Below are positions 17,878-27,990 of a DNA stretch of 64,000 nt, piece by piece (the first letter of the stretch is position 1; the number at the start of each line of letters is the position of its first letter). The translations under genes were made by a program, and so were the position numbers. Location of the stretch: the NCBI RefSeq assembly GCF_900117455.1, contig NZ_FPHO01000002.1:868001-932000 (forward strand), written 5' to 3'. The notes below the pieces were generated by a model. It was given only the letters and a program-made list of their open reading frames with translations, ran no database searches and was not told the origin of the DNA. This stretch comes from Hyphomicrobium sp. CS1GBMeth3. Its GTDB lineage: Bacteria; Pseudomonadota; Alphaproteobacteria; Rhizobiales; Hyphomicrobiaceae.

Positions 17878-19218
17878 ATGGGCGCACCGGCGGAGGCGTT
17901 GAAGCGCGGAGTGCTTGCCGCGCTCATCACGCTGGGTCTCACGTTTCCGATCGTTGCGCTGCGCACGGACACAAACCTCTCCAATCAGCTCGTGCTGACG
18001 CCGCGGTGGGGCCTTGCCTTTACGCTCGCTGGAATTGCCTTCGTCGGCGCGTTTTTGCTGTCGTTAATCCGACCTGCGGGTTTCGAGCGCGCAGTGCCGC
18101 AGAAGACGGATACGGCGCCTCCCCACCCCTTCATGCGCTATCTGCCGCGCATCGGACTCGCGTTACTGATCGCCTACCCGTTCATCGCGTCTCTGATCGC
18201 GCAGGCGGGCGGGCCGGGCGTGCTCAAGCTCGTCGACACCTACGGCATCCAGATCCTCGTCTATGTTCTGCTCGGGCTGGGCCTCAACATCGTCCTCGGA
18301 CTCGCCGGCCTGCTCGACCTCGGCTTCGTCGCGTTCTATGCGGTGGGCGCCTACTCGTCGGCGCTTCTGACGACAACGTTCGGGCTGTCTTTCTGGCTCG
18401 TGCTGCCGCTCGCGGGTATCCTCGCCGCGCTCTGGGGGGCGATGATCAGTCTGCCGGTGCTGCGCCTCAAAGGCGACTACATCGCCATCGTGACGCTCGC
18501 ATTCGCGGAGATCGTGCGGCTCGTTCTCGTCAACTGGGTGCCTGTGACGGGCGGCTACGCCGGCATCTCGAACATTCCGAAGCCAACACTGTTCGGCTAT
18601 TCGCTGGGCCCCGGCCCGGACTCGCTGCCGGCGCTGATCGGCCTCCCCAGCTCGCCCATCTACCGCCTCGCCTTCATGTACTATCTCGTGCTGGCGCTGG
18701 CGCTCGCCGCCTACTGGGTGACGGTGCGGCTCAGAAGCCTTCCGGTGGGGCGCGCGTGGGAAGCCATGCGCGAAGACGAGATCGCCTGCCGCTCGCTCGG
18801 CATCAACACCGTGACGACGAAGGTCACTGCGTTCGCCGCGGGTGCCTTCTTCGGCGGCCTTGCGGGCGCGTTCTTCTCGGCGCACTACGGCTTCATCAGC
18901 CCGAAGTCGTTCGAGTTCCTGGAAAGCGCGATGATCGTTGCTATCGTCGTGCTCGGCGGGCTCGGCAGCATGGTGGGCGTCGCCATTGCGGCGACGGTGA
19001 TGATCGGCGGCACGGAACTTCTGCGCGAGCTCGGCGTATTCCGAGCCGTATTCGGGCCCGAGTTCGATCCGGCACAGTACCGTATGCTGCTGTTCGGTCT
19101 CGCCATGGTGATGCTGATGGTCTGGCGGCCCAAGGGCCTGATCGCGACGCGCGAGCCGACCGTGCGCCTCAAAGCGCCGCTCGCGCGCGGTGCGCCGGCC
19201 GCGGCACCGGCGGAGTGA
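17878..19218 (+). CDS. livM: branched-chain amino acid-type ABC transporter permease
   Basis: 446 aa with an extra N-terminal ~100 residues of membrane segments before the conserved core (GLGLNIVLGLAGLLDLGFVAFYAVGAY, RLKGDYIAIVTLAFAEI, AFAAGAFFGGLAGAFFSAHYGFISP, GGLGSMVGVAIAA). This extended type is common in Proteobacteria. The C-terminal tail (RLKAPLARGAPAAAP) is cytoplasmic. Pairs with LivH. Confidence 0.9.
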   Translation: MGAPAEALKRGVLAALITLGLTFPIVALRTDTNLSNQLVLTPRWGLAFTLAGIAFVGAFLLSLIRPAGFERAVPQKTDTAPPHPFMRYLPRIGLALLIAYPFIASLIAQAGGPGVLKLVDTYGIQILVYVLLGLGLNIVLGLAGLLDLGFVAFYAVGAYSSALLTTTFGLSFWLVLPLAGILAALWGAMISLPVLRLKGDYIAIVTLAFAEIVRLVLVNWVPVTGGYAGISNIPKPTLFGYSLGPGPDSLPALIGLPSSPIYRLAFMYYLVLALALAAYWVTVRLRSLPVGRAWEAMREDEIACRSLGINTVTTKVTAFAAGAFFGGLAGAFFSAHYGFISPKSFEFLESAMIVAIVVLGGLGSMVGVAIAATVMIGGTELLRELGVFRAVFGPEFDPAQYRMLLFGLAMVMLMVWRPKGLIATREPTVRLKAPLARGAPAAAPAE

Positions 19219-19228
19219 GGGCAGTCCG

Positions 19229-20130
19229 ATGCGCTGGCTCGAGGATCCCCTGCTCACGATCGATCACCTGTCGATGCGCTTCGGCGGTCTCGTGGCGGTG
19301 AACGATCTCTCCTTCAGCGTCGGGCGCGGCGACATCACGGCATTGATCGGCCCGAACGGCGCCGGCAAGACCACGGTCTTCAACTGCATCACCGGGTTCT
19401 ATAAGCCGACCACGGGGCGTCTTGCACTGGCTCACGGCAAGGCCGCGGCACAAGAGGACGTCGATGCTCTGACCCGCTCCGACAAGCGGCGCACGCGCGG
19501 CGCCTCGCCCGAGCTTTTCCTGCTTGAGCGCATGCCAGACCACGCCATTGCGTCGGAAGCCCGCGTCGCCCGCACCTTCCAGAACATCCGCCTGTTCCCT
19601 GGCATGACGGTTCTTGAGAACCTGCTCGTCGCGCAGCACAAGACGCTGATGGCGGCTTCGGGGTGGACGTTCGGCGGCCTGCTTGGCCTCGCCACGTATC
19701 GCGCCGCGGAGCGCAAGGCGCTGGAGCTCTCGCGCGCATGGCTCGAGGTTGTCGGTCTTGTCGACCGCGCCGACGATCCGGCGGGCGACCTTCCCTACGG
19801 CGCGCAGCGGCGCCTCGAGATCGCGCGCGCCATGTGCACCAATCCCGTGCTGCTGTGTCTCGACGAGCCGGCGGCGGGCCTCAATAACCGCGAGAGCGCG
19901 GAGCTGACGCGTCTCTTGCGCGGCATCCGCGGCCAGACCGGCGTCTCCATACTGCTCATCGAACACGATATGTCGGTGGTGATGGACATTTCGGACCACG
20001 TCGTCGTCATCGAGTACGGCGTCAAGATCGCGGACGGCACCGCGGACAGCGTCAGGAACGACCCCAAGGTCATCGCCGCCTACCTCGGCATCGACGACGA
20101 AGAGGCCGCTGCTGCGGAGGTGGGCACGCA

Positions 20131-20134
<4 letters not shown>
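19229..20134 (+). CDS. livG: ABC transporter ATP-binding protein LivG
   Basis: 301 aa from the ATG at 19229 with GAGGG upstream. Walker A GPNGAGKTT, the LivG-type signature DLPYGAQRRLEIARAM, Walker B LLCLDEPAAGLN and switch His in LLIEHDMSVVM are all present. Between Walker A and the Q-loop (ARTFQNIRLFPGMTV) is an inserted ~50-residue basic stretch (roughly AQEDVDALTRSDKRRTRGAS), longer than in E. coli LivG but seen in alphaproteobacterial forms. Its stop overlaps the livF start. Confidence 0.92.
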
Positions 20135-20852
<718 letters not shown>

Positions 20853-20853
<1 letters not shown>

Positions 20854-21224
20854 TGCTCGACACGGTCTTGAGCGCGCTCGGCTATGCGGACGAAGGCGGC
20901 AACACCTTCTGGCATTTCGTGCTGCTGACGCTCTTGATCGGCGGGGGCGCGGCATGGCGGACCGGCCAGGCGGTCGCGCAGGGATGGGGCCCCATCTGGC
21001 CGGTGGCTGCGTATACGGCCCTGCTCGCCGCCGCCATCCGCTTCCTGCACTACGCGCTGTTCGGCGGCACACTGCTGTCGCTTCCCAGCTACCTCGTTGA
21101 CTTGGCAATCCTACTCGTCGTCGCGCTCGTCGCCTATCGGGCGCGCAGAACGCGCCACATGACCGAGCAGTATCCATGGGTGTTCGAGCGCTCCGGCCCG
21201 CTGACCTGGCGCGAGCGTTCATAG
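20853..21224 (+). CDS. DUF6867-like small membrane protein of the liv operon
   Basis: 123 aa with three or four membrane helices (FWHFVLLTLLIGGGAAW, WPVAAYTALLAAAIRFLHYALF, LVDLAILLVVALVAYRA) and a short cytoplasmic end (MTEQYPWVFERSGPLTW). I recognise it as the DUF6867-type protein found with liv operons in Hyphomicrobiales; function is not known. Its start overlaps livF, which argues that it acts with the transporter. Confidence 0.8.
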
Positions 21225-21327
21225 GGACGGGTACGGACGTGACTTGCGGTCCATTTCGCGCCACAAACTGAGCCAGACACTTGCTGCAGCTCGGGCCATC
21301 CGGCCCGCCTGAAAGGGAACACAACAC

Positions 21328-22455
21328 ATGCGCTTTGCGAAGCTCACCGGAGCTCTGCTCGCCACAGTCGTCGCCTCGCTCGCACTCGCCTCGTGCGGCG
21401 GTGAGCAGAAACTGAAGATCGGCGTCGCGGGTCCGCTCACGGGCAAGGACGCCGTGTTCGGCGCTCAGCTCAAGCACGGCGTCGAGCAGGCCGTCGCGGA
21501 TCTCAACGAAGCGGGCGGTCTCAATGGACAACAGATCGAGCTCGTGGTCGGTGACGATGCCGGCGATCCGCGGCAGGGGCGCTCGGTTGCCAACACCTTT
21601 GTCGGCGAAGGCGTGAGCTTCGTCGTCGGCCACTTCAACTCCGGCGTCACCGAGCCTGCTTCCGACGTCTATGCCGAGAACGGCATCCTGATGGTCACAC
21701 CGGGCTCGACCAACCCGAAGATCACCGAGCGCGGGCTGACCAACGTGTTCCGCGTCTGCGGCCGCGACGATCAGCAGGGCAAGGTTGCCGGCGAGTACAT
21801 CGCCCAGCACTTCAAGGACAAGCGCGTCGCAATCGCTCACGACAAGACGACCTACGGCAAGGGCCTCGCGGACGAGACGAAGAAGACGATGAACGCGCTC
21901 GGCGTGCAGGAGGTGCTGTACGAGGGCATCAACGCGGGCGAGCGCGACTTCAGCGCGCTGGTGTCCAAGATCAAGGATGCGGGTGCCGATCTCGTCTACT
22001 GGGGTGGCGTGCATACGGAAGGTGGCAGCATTCTGCGCCAGATGCGCGGCGCCGGTGTCAACGCCACCTTGATGGGCGGCGACGGCATTGCCACCGACGA
22101 GTTCGCGGCGCTCGGCGGGCCGGGCACCGAGGGTACGCTTATGACGTTCGGGCCTGATCCGCAGAAGCGGCCGGAGGCGCAGGCGGTGCTCGCCAAGTTT
22201 GCCGCGCGCAACTTCAAGCCCGAAGCTTACACGCTTTATGCCTATGCCGCCGTGCAGGCGATCGCGGAAGCGGCGAAGGCCGCCAACTCTGTCGATCCTG
22301 CGACTGTCGCGGCAGAGCTGCACAAGGGCAACAGCTACAAGACGGTGATCGGCGACCTCGCGTTCGACGCCAAGGGTGACGTCACGCGCATCGATTACGT
22401 GATGTACACGTGGCAGAAGCAGCCCGACGGCTCCATCGCCTACGTGCAGAACTGA
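21328..22455 (+). CDS. periplasmic substrate-binding lipoprotein, LivJ/LivK type
   Basis: 375 aa. The signal ends in a lipobox-like LALASCGG, so Cys22 or so may be lipidated. The type I periplasmic fold (Peripla_BP_6) is clear: KIGVAGPLTGKDAVFGAQLKHGVEQAV, VVGHFNSGVTEPAS, RVCGRDDQQGKVAGEYI, VHTEGGSILRQMRGAG. It should deliver ligand to LivHM. The ligand cannot be read; Leu/Ile/Val or small amides are typical. Confidence 0.9.
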   Translation: MRFAKLTGALLATVVASLALASCGGEQKLKIGVAGPLTGKDAVFGAQLKHGVEQAVADLNEAGGLNGQQIELVVGDDAGDPRQGRSVANTFVGEGVSFVVGHFNSGVTEPASDVYAENGILMVTPGSTNPKITERGLTNVFRVCGRDDQQGKVAGEYIAQHFKDKRVAIAHDKTTYGKGLADETKKTMNALGVQEVLYEGINAGERDFSALVSKIKDAGADLVYWGGVHTEGGSILRQMRGAGVNATLMGGDGIATDEFAALGGPGTEGTLMTFGPDPQKRPEAQAVLAKFAARNFKPEAYTLYAYAAVQAIAEAAKAANSVDPATVAAELHKGNSYKTVIGDLAFDAKGDVTRIDYVMYTWQKQPDGSIAYVQN

Positions 22456-22474
22456 GCGCAGCGCCGGTCTTTCC

Positions 22475-23599
22475 ATGAGCTCTGCAGGTCGATCGCTCCC
22501 CTCCTCCCGCGTGGGGGTGGGGAGCGTTCTTCTGTCGGCATTCGGCCTGTTCCTCGCGCTGCTGACGCCAGCCTACGCCGAGATCCGCATCGGCGTTGCG
22601 GTTCCGCTCACAGGACGCATGGCGCCTGTCGGGCTCGCGATCGAGCGCGCCGTCACGGCGGCAGTAGCGGACGTGAATGCGCAAGGCGGCGTTCTCGGAC
22701 AGCGCGTCGTGATTGAAGTTGCAGATGATGGCTGCGCGCCCGCCACCGCCGAAGGAGCAGCGAACCGCCTGATCGCTCAAGGACCGGTACTCGTCATCGG
22801 GCACCCCTGCTCCAACGCCGCGGCCGCGGCTGCGGCGCTCTATGGCAAGGCGAATGCGCTGCTGATGGTCATCGGCGTACGGCATCCCGATGTCACGCGT
22901 GCCAACGGAGCCGCCCCAATACCTGTGTTGCGTTTTGCGGGGCGCGATGACCGCCAGGGCGCGGCAGCCGCATCCTGGTTGTTGGCCAACGCGCCGGGGC
23001 GACAGGTTGCGATCGTTCACGACCGGACACAGTACGCGCGAGGGCTCGTCGAAGACACCGTCGCGGCACTGGCGCAGGCGGGCGTGGCGCCGCGGGTCCT
23101 CCTCCCGCTCGTCGCGGGCAAGCCGGATTACGAGGATGCGGCGCGTGCACTTCGCGAGAGCGGAGCTGAGGCTATCTTCTTCGCGGGCTATCCGGACGAA
23201 GCCGTGATCCTGATGTGGGGGCTCGCACGCCTCGGTTCGGTCGCTCCTCTGCTCGGGAGCGATTCACTTGTGACCGGGTCATTCGCCGAGACCGCAGGGA
23301 CGGCCAAGGCGCGGGTCGAGGTTCTCGTTCCCACGGCGGTAACCGGTCGGACCATATTGGATTTGGGCGATGGGGAGCGCGCGGGGATCGAGGCCCGCGG
23401 TGCGTTCGAAGCCTGGATGGAAGGCGCGCGAATGACCGGGTCGATCGCTGCAAACGCCGTTTCCGTCGCGCTGCGCGGCGAGCCCATCGCGACGCGGGCG
23501 CTTGGGAACATCCGCTTCGACGCGAACGGCGACCTCGAAACGCCGAGCTTTGCCGCGGCCGTTGCCCGCGGTGGACGATGGGTCATCGAAGACCGCTAG
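22475..23599 (+). CDS. second substrate-binding protein of the liv operon
   Basis: 374 aa with a Sec signal ending in LLTPAYA, no lipobox. Same fold as its upstream neighbour (RIGVAVPLTGRMAPVGLAIERAV, VIGHPCSNAAAAAAALYG, RFAGRDDRQGAAAASWLL, EAIFFAGYPDEAVILMWGL) but strongly diverged in the ligand loops. It starts 19 bp after the first binding-protein gene, so the two share a transcript. Two receptors on one permease would broaden the ligand range (inference). It ends before a strong hairpin. Confidence 0.88.
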   Translation: MSSAGRSLPSSRVGVGSVLLSAFGLFLALLTPAYAEIRIGVAVPLTGRMAPVGLAIERAVTAAVADVNAQGGVLGQRVVIEVADDGCAPATAEGAANRLIAQGPVLVIGHPCSNAAAAAAALYGKANALLMVIGVRHPDVTRANGAAPIPVLRFAGRDDRQGAAAASWLLANAPGRQVAIVHDRTQYARGLVEDTVAALAQAGVAPRVLLPLVAGKPDYEDAARALRESGAEAIFFAGYPDEAVILMWGLARLGSVAPLLGSDSLVTGSFAETAGTAKARVEVLVPTAVTGRTILDLGDGERAGIEARGAFEAWMEGARMTGSIAANAVSVALRGEPIATRALGNIRFDANGDLETPSFAAAVARGGRWVIEDR

Positions 23600-23694
23600 G
23601 GGCTGCTGGCGCCCGATCCGGCTTTGAGGCCCTTTTGGCGAACCCCTGCGAAGGTCCGCAATACCGGAGTGAACGTGCTCGTCGTTGACCTGTG

Positions 23695-23725
23695 CGGGTG
23701 CTGGCGGCGCTTCCGCCAGCACCCG
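23695..23725. terminator. strong hairpin after the liv operon
   Basis: Perfect 13-bp inverted repeat (arms 23695-23707 and 23713-23725) with a 5-nt loop. No T run follows, so it is not a textbook intrinsic terminator; it may end or stabilise the long liv transcript. Confidence 0.55.
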
Positions 23726-23807
23726 GCTCATATCTCCCGCCTCCCCGTCGCGATCACCTGATCAGTTGACGCGGGGCCGGCGCAAAACGCTTGTTGGCAA
23801 AGGTGGC

Positions 23808-24005
23808 TCAGCGGCCCTGAGATTCGGTCAAGCATTCGGCGGCGAGACGGCGCTCCATCAGCGCCAGTGCCTCGGGTACTGCCTGACCGTGCCTGCGATA
23901 GGCGCGAATGCGTTCTGCCACGATTGCGTACGAGCGGCGGGGATCGTCTATTTCCTCCAGCCGGAGATTGAGCTCTGCAATCTCTGCCTGCATCTGTTCC
24001 GTCAT
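23808..24005 (-). CDS. small helical protein of unknown function
   Basis: 65 aa, preceded by GGGACAGG. Almost all helix-forming (MQAEIAELNLRLEEIDD, YAIVAERIRAYRRHGQAVPEALALMERRLAAECL), charged, no signal or membrane segment. The start, composition and ribosome-binding site favour a real gene. I do not recognise a family. Confidence 0.55.
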   Translation of the reverse strand: MTEQMQAEIAELNLRLEEIDDPRRSYAIVAERIRAYRRHGQAVPEALALMERRLAAECLTESQGR

Positions 24006-24579
24006 AACCTGTCCCTAGCTTCGTCGCGTCATTGCCCTAGGCTGAAAGCTTGGGGCGCTGCCGATATGCTCCGTAAGCGTCCGGTGCAACCTCGGTGCGA
24101 ATCCCGCCTTTCGTTTCCCGGCTCAGCGATCGCAGATTCGAGAATAATGAAACCGCCACCACTTTGCTCTGACAATTCAGCAACAGTTTTAATTCTTGCG
24201 TCTACTTGACCGTCGGCGTGTAGAGCCAGGAAACATCGAAATATGGCCCGATCTTGGCACTTTACCTTCACGAAATGTTGCTGCGCGATAGTGTGTCCTT
24301 CGCGTCGCGACATGGTGTAACTTTCTGGCACAATTTCACTTTTTGAATTTTTCCCGTTGAAATGAAATGTGATGCTTGCATTGCAAAAAGACTTGTTTCG
24401 CGTTCCTCCAAGGGTTGAAAATCGTCGTTATTCCCGGCTTACACGCAGTTGCGGCGGACATAATGTCGCAAGCTGATATCCACATCCCTAGGGTGGTCAG
24501 GAGGCCGGCGCGGCGGCGCAATTGAAGCTGCGCGCCGGGTCTGGTAGTGGCCTCTCTCACGCTCAACACGAGACGGCCC
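24006..24579. other. AT-richer intergenic region upstream of purB
   Basis: About 570 bp, visibly lower in G+C (especially 24130-24480) than the rest. A leftward open frame at 24029-24331 could encode 100 aa (SRREGHTIAQQHFVKVKC ... ) but has no good ribosome-binding site and no family I recognise, so I do not call it a gene. The purB promoter must lie here. I saw no riboswitch or tRNA in it. Confidence 0.5.
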
Positions 24580-25887
24580 ATGATTCCCCGCTATTCACGC
24601 CCCGAAATGGCGTCCATCTGGACGCCCGAGACCCGCTTTCGCATCTGGTTCGAGATCGAGGCGCATGCCGCCGCCGCCATGGCCGAGATCGGCATCATCC
24701 CGAAGGACGCCGCGCGCGTCATCTGGGACAAGGGGTCCAAGGCCGTTTTCGATACGGCGCGTATCGACGAGATCGAGGCTGTCACCAAGCATGACGTGAT
24801 CGCGTTCCTGACGCACCTCGCCGAGCACGTGGGGCCGGAAGCCCGCTTCGTGCACCAGGGCATGACGTCGTCGGACGTGCTCGATACCTGCCTCAACGTG
24901 CAGCTCGTGCGCGCGGCCGACCTCCTCATCGCCGACGTCGACCGCCTCCTGGCTGCCCTCAAGCAGCGGGCGTTCGAGCACAAGGATACGATCACCATCG
25001 GCCGCAGCCACGGCATCCACGCAGAGCCGACCACGTTCGGCGTCAAGCTCGCCTTTGCCTACGCCGAATTCGCGCGTTCCCGCGAGCGCCTCGTCGCGGC
25101 GCGGCGTGAGGTTGCCACCTGCGCGATCTCGGGCGCGGTGGGAAGCTTCGCCAACATCGATCCGTTCGTCGAAACCTATGTCGCCGACAAGCTCGGCCTC
25201 GTTCCGGAGCCGGTCTCGACGCAGGTCATCCCGCGCGACCGGCATGCGATGTATTTCGCGACGCTCGCAGTCGTTGCCTCGTCCCTCGAGCGGCTGGCGA
25301 CCGAGATCCGACACCTGCAGCGCACGGAGGTGCTCGAGGCGGAGGAATTCTTCTCGGCCGGGCAGAAGGGCTCGTCGGCGATGCCGCACAAGCGCAATCC
25401 GGTGCTGTCTGAGAACCTCACGGGCCTTGCCCGCATGGTGCGGGCCTACGCGCTGCCAGCGATGGAGAATGTCGCCCTCTGGCACGAGCGCGACATTTCG
25501 CATTCCTCGGTCGAGCGCATGATTGGGCCGGATGCGACGGTGACGCTCGATTTCGCGCTGACGCGTCTCGCGGGCGTCATCGAAAAGCTCGTCGTCTATC
25601 CCAACAACATGAAGAAGAACCTCGACAGGCTCGGAGGCCTGCACAATTCGCAGCGTGTGTTGCTGGCGCTGACGCAGGCCGGCGCATCGCGCGAGGACGC
25701 GTATGCGCTCGTGCAGCGCAACGCCATGAAGACCTGGGAACACGGCGCCGACTTCCTCGCCGAGCTGAAAGCAGACAAGGACGTGACGGCGAAGGTCTCG
25801 ACCAAGGAGCTCGAGGAGATGTTCGACCTCGACTATCACGTGAAGCACGTCGATACGATCTTCAAGCGCGTGTTCGGATCTGGCTAG
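24580..25887 (+). CDS. purB: adenylosuccinate lyase
   Basis: 435 aa from the ATG at 24580 ([14 protein letters not shown] is the usual start of the family). Catalyses two fumarate-releasing steps in purine synthesis (SAICAR to AICAR, adenylosuccinate to AMP). Visible: [18 protein letters not shown], the catalytic His region [14 protein letters not shown], and the signature loop [21 protein letters not shown] with its mobile Ser. Full length. Begins a run of purine genes interrupted by unrelated ones. Confidence 0.95.
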   Translation: MIPRYSRPEMASIWTPETRFRIWFEIEAHAAAAMAEIGIIPKDAARVIWDKGSKAVFDTARIDEIEAVTKHDVIAFLTHLAEHVGPEARFVHQGMTSSDVLDTCLNVQLVRAADLLIADVDRLLAALKQRAFEHKDTITIGRSHGIHAEPTTFGVKLAFAYAEFARSRERLVAARREVATCAISGAVGSFANIDPFVETYVADKLGLVPEPVSTQVIPRDRHAMYFATLAVVASSLERLATEIRHLQRTEVLEAEEFFSAGQKGSSAMPHKRNPVLSENLTGLARMVRAYALPAMENVALWHERDISHSSVERMIGPDATVTLDFALTRLAGVIEKLVVYPNNMKKNLDRLGGLHNSQRVLLALTQAGASREDAYALVQRNAMKTWEHGADFLAELKADKDVTAKVSTKELEEMFDLDYHVKHVDTIFKRVFGSG

Positions 25888-25922
25888 GAAAGCGCCGCTT
25901 GGGGGCGTGCGAGACGTGAGTT

Positions 25923-27041
25923 ATGATTGGGCGCATGGCGGACCCGTGGGACTTCACCCAAAATCCTGAGTTTCCAAAGCGCATCGCCATCACGCTGGCG
26001 GCGCTCGCGATCTATCGGCTCGGCACATGGATTCCGCTCGCAGGCGTTGATCCGAATGTCCTTGTTCAGCATGCGGGCGAGAGCTTCTCCGGCTCCGCGC
26101 GGGCGCACGGCTCGATCCTGGCGCTCGGCGTCGTGCCACTGCTGTCGGCGGCCATCCTCGCCGAGGTGGCGATGACGCTCTGGCCAAAGGCGCGCGCCTG
26201 GGCCGGCACTCCGCGCGGCTGCACGCGGCTCGCCGTCGGTGTTGTCCTCGTCGCGCTTCTCTTGGCTGCGCTACAAGCTTACGGCATTGCAACCGCATTC
26301 GAAGCCATGCCGGGCCTCGTTGCCGAGCCGGGAGGCGGCTTCCACACCAGCACCGTCGTCTCGCTCGTCGCCGGGACGGCGCTGGTGGCCGCGCTCGCGT
26401 CTTCGGTCACCCATGCGGGCGTTGGCGGTGGTCTCTGGGTGCTGCTCGCGGCAACTCACATCGACGCCCTTGTGAACGATACCCTCGGCCACCTCGTCCT
26501 CATGGCGCAAGGAGCTCTGACAGGCTCGGCCGTAGTGGCGCACCTCGCGATCTCGCTCGGCGCGCTGGCTCTCGCCGTCGCGGTGCTGGCCGCGCTTATC
26601 AAAGCAACGCCGCGTCTCTCGGATCCGGACGAGTTGATCTGGGTGCCACTGTTGGGATCCACGCTCGCGGGTTGGGTGCTCGGCGCCGTGGCACTGTTGC
26701 AATGGCTCCTCCTGCCGGCTGGAGCGCCGGATCTCGCCGCGCTGGTTGCGACGCATGCGCTGCCGCCGCTGCTGGCGCTCGCGTTTGCCGTCGTCGTCCT
26801 TCTGCGGCGGCGGAGCCTCGCAGCCGGGAGCTCGCTCCGTGTCGCGGCCGCGGCACCGGTGATCCTTGCGCTCTCGGGCCTGCTTGCGCTTTCCTACGCG
26901 ATCCCGGCTCTCACAAGCGGAGGGTTGCATCTCCCCAACCCGGCAAGCACGCTTGTTCTTGCTGCCGTCGGCCTCATGGTCCTCGAAAACCTTCGGCAAT
27001 CATCGCAGCTCACACGCGCCGCAGATCCCCTTTCCTCCTGA
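25923..27041 (+). CDS. divergent SecY-like membrane protein
   Basis: 372 aa (alternative ATG at 25935). About ten hydrophobic helices. The order of motifs follows SecY: IAITLAALAIYRLGTWIPLAGVDP (TM1 and plug approach), SILALGVVPLLSAAILAEV (SecY: FALGIMPYISASII), YGIATAFEAMPG (IGIATGLPNMPG), STVVSLVAGTALVAALASSVTHAGVGGG ([27 protein letters not shown]) and a last helix with STLVLAAVGLMVLENLRQSSQ. It is some 70 residues shorter than SecY, lacking most of the cytoplasmic C4 and C5 loops with the ribosome/SecA-contact arginines. It is outside the ribosomal operon where secY normally sits. Homology is an inference from motif order; the function is unknown. Confidence 0.72.
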   Translation: MIGRMADPWDFTQNPEFPKRIAITLAALAIYRLGTWIPLAGVDPNVLVQHAGESFSGSARAHGSILALGVVPLLSAAILAEVAMTLWPKARAWAGTPRGCTRLAVGVVLVALLLAALQAYGIATAFEAMPGLVAEPGGGFHTSTVVSLVAGTALVAALASSVTHAGVGGGLWVLLAATHIDALVNDTLGHLVLMAQGALTGSAVVAHLAISLGALALAVAVLAALIKATPRLSDPDELIWVPLLGSTLAGWVLGAVALLQWLLLPAGAPDLAALVATHALPPLLALAFAVVVLLRRRSLAAGSSLRVAAAAPVILALSGLLALSYAIPALTSGGLHLPNPASTLVLAAVGLMVLENLRQSSQLTRAADPLSS

Positions 27042-27063
27042 CACGATCCCTTCACGAGGCCTC

Positions 27064-27645
27064 ATGCGTACGTCCGATGTCGATATCCTGATCGTTCCCG
27101 GCTGGTCCAGCTCGGGACCTGACCACTGGCAGTCGCGGTGGGAGCGCACGCTCAAGACGGCGCGGCGTATCGAGCAGGAGAATTGGGTAGTGCCGGAGCG
27201 TGAAGCGTGGGTGGGGCGCATCATCGAGACAGCCGTGCAGAGCACGCGGCCGGTTGTGCTCGTCGCACACAGTCTTGGCGTCGCCGCTGTGGCGCACATG
27301 GCCAAGATCGTTCCGAAGGGCTTCGTATCAGGCGCGTTTCTCGTGGCGCCTGCTGACGTCGACGACGCGGCCAACTGGCCAGAGACTGAAGGCTTCACGC
27401 TCGACGGTGCGGCAAGCGGTTTTGCGCCGTTGCCGCTGGATCCGCTGCCGTTTCCTTCGGTGCTGGTGGCTTCTTCGAACGATCCTTATTGCCGGATCGA
27501 ACGCGCGACGGAACTCGCGGCGGCATGGGGCTCGACACTCGTCGAGGCCGGAGACGCCGGCCATATCAATGGCGCCTCGGGCCATGGTCCTTGGCCCGAG
27601 GGCGTGTTGCGCTTCGGTACGTTCCTACAAACGCTCGCGGAATGA
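27064..27645 (+). CDS. RBBP9/YdeN-family alpha/beta hydrolase
   Basis: 193 aa from the ATG at 27064 with GAGG upstream. DILIVPGWSSSGPDHWQSRWE is the family's opening motif, the nucleophile is Ser in VAHSLGVAAVAH, the acid is probably Asp in ASSNDPYCR, and the His in AGHINGASGHGPWPEG. Serine hydrolase, cytoplasmic; substrate unknown. It is 22 bp after the SecY-like gene and may be co-transcribed. Confidence 0.88.
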   Translation: MRTSDVDILIVPGWSSSGPDHWQSRWERTLKTARRIEQENWVVPEREAWVGRIIETAVQSTRPVVLVAHSLGVAAVAHMAKIVPKGFVSGAFLVAPADVDDAANWPETEGFTLDGAASGFAPLPLDPLPFPSVLVASSNDPYCRIERATELAAAWGSTLVEAGDAGHINGASGHGPWPEGVLRFGTFLQTLAE

Positions 27646-27663
27646 GACCGCGAACAGCCGCCA

Positions 27664-27990
27664 CTACTTCTTATCGGCCTCGATCTCGCTCACGGACTGG
27701 GAGAGGAACTCGTTGAGCTTGGCGCGGATCTCGGTCTCATCGACAGCAATCCCCTTGGCGTCAAAGTCCTGCTTGACCTTGCGCAGCACGTCGTCGTCGC
27801 CCTTCTCGGCGAGGTCCGCCTTGCGAACTGCCTTGATGTACTCCTCGAGCGCCTCGCCGGTGATGCCGAGCTTGCCTGCAGCCCACTCTGCGAGCTTCTT
27901 GTTGCGCCGGCTCTCGGCGCGGAACTTCAGATCCTGGTCGAGCGCGAACTTCTTCTCAAAGCTTTTCTCTCTCTCGTCGAACGTGGTCAT
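27664..27990 (-). CDS. DUF1476 protein, F1-ATPase zeta-type inhibitor
   Basis: 108 aa from the ATG complementary to 27988-27990 (GGAG upstream). TTFDEREKSFEKKFALDQDL and FRAESRRNKKLAEWAA are the DUF1476 signature; the Paracoccus zeta subunit of this family inhibits ATP hydrolysis by the F1Fo-ATPase through its N-terminal segment. The remaining four-helix part (GEALEEYIKAVRKADLAE ... KLNEFLSQSV) is intact. It is convergent with the hydrolase gene and divergent from purC, an arrangement usual in Rhizobiales. Confidence 0.9.
   Translation of the reverse strand: MTTFDEREKSFEKKFALDQDLKFRAESRRNKKLAEWAAGKLGITGEALEEYIKAVRKADLAEKGDDDVLRKVKQDFDAKGIAVDETEIRAKLNEFLSQSVSEIEADKK

Noticed and set aside
24060..24120. 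T-arm-like string (GGTGCGAATCCCGC) suggesting a tRNA or a cobalamin-type element
   Set aside because: The flanking bases do not form a T stem, no acceptor or anticodon arms fit, and no B12-box companion motifs are present.
24029..24331. Leftward 100-codon open frame upstream of purB
   Set aside because: No good ribosome-binding site, no recognisable family, and it lies in an AT-richer intergenic stretch; left as unproven.
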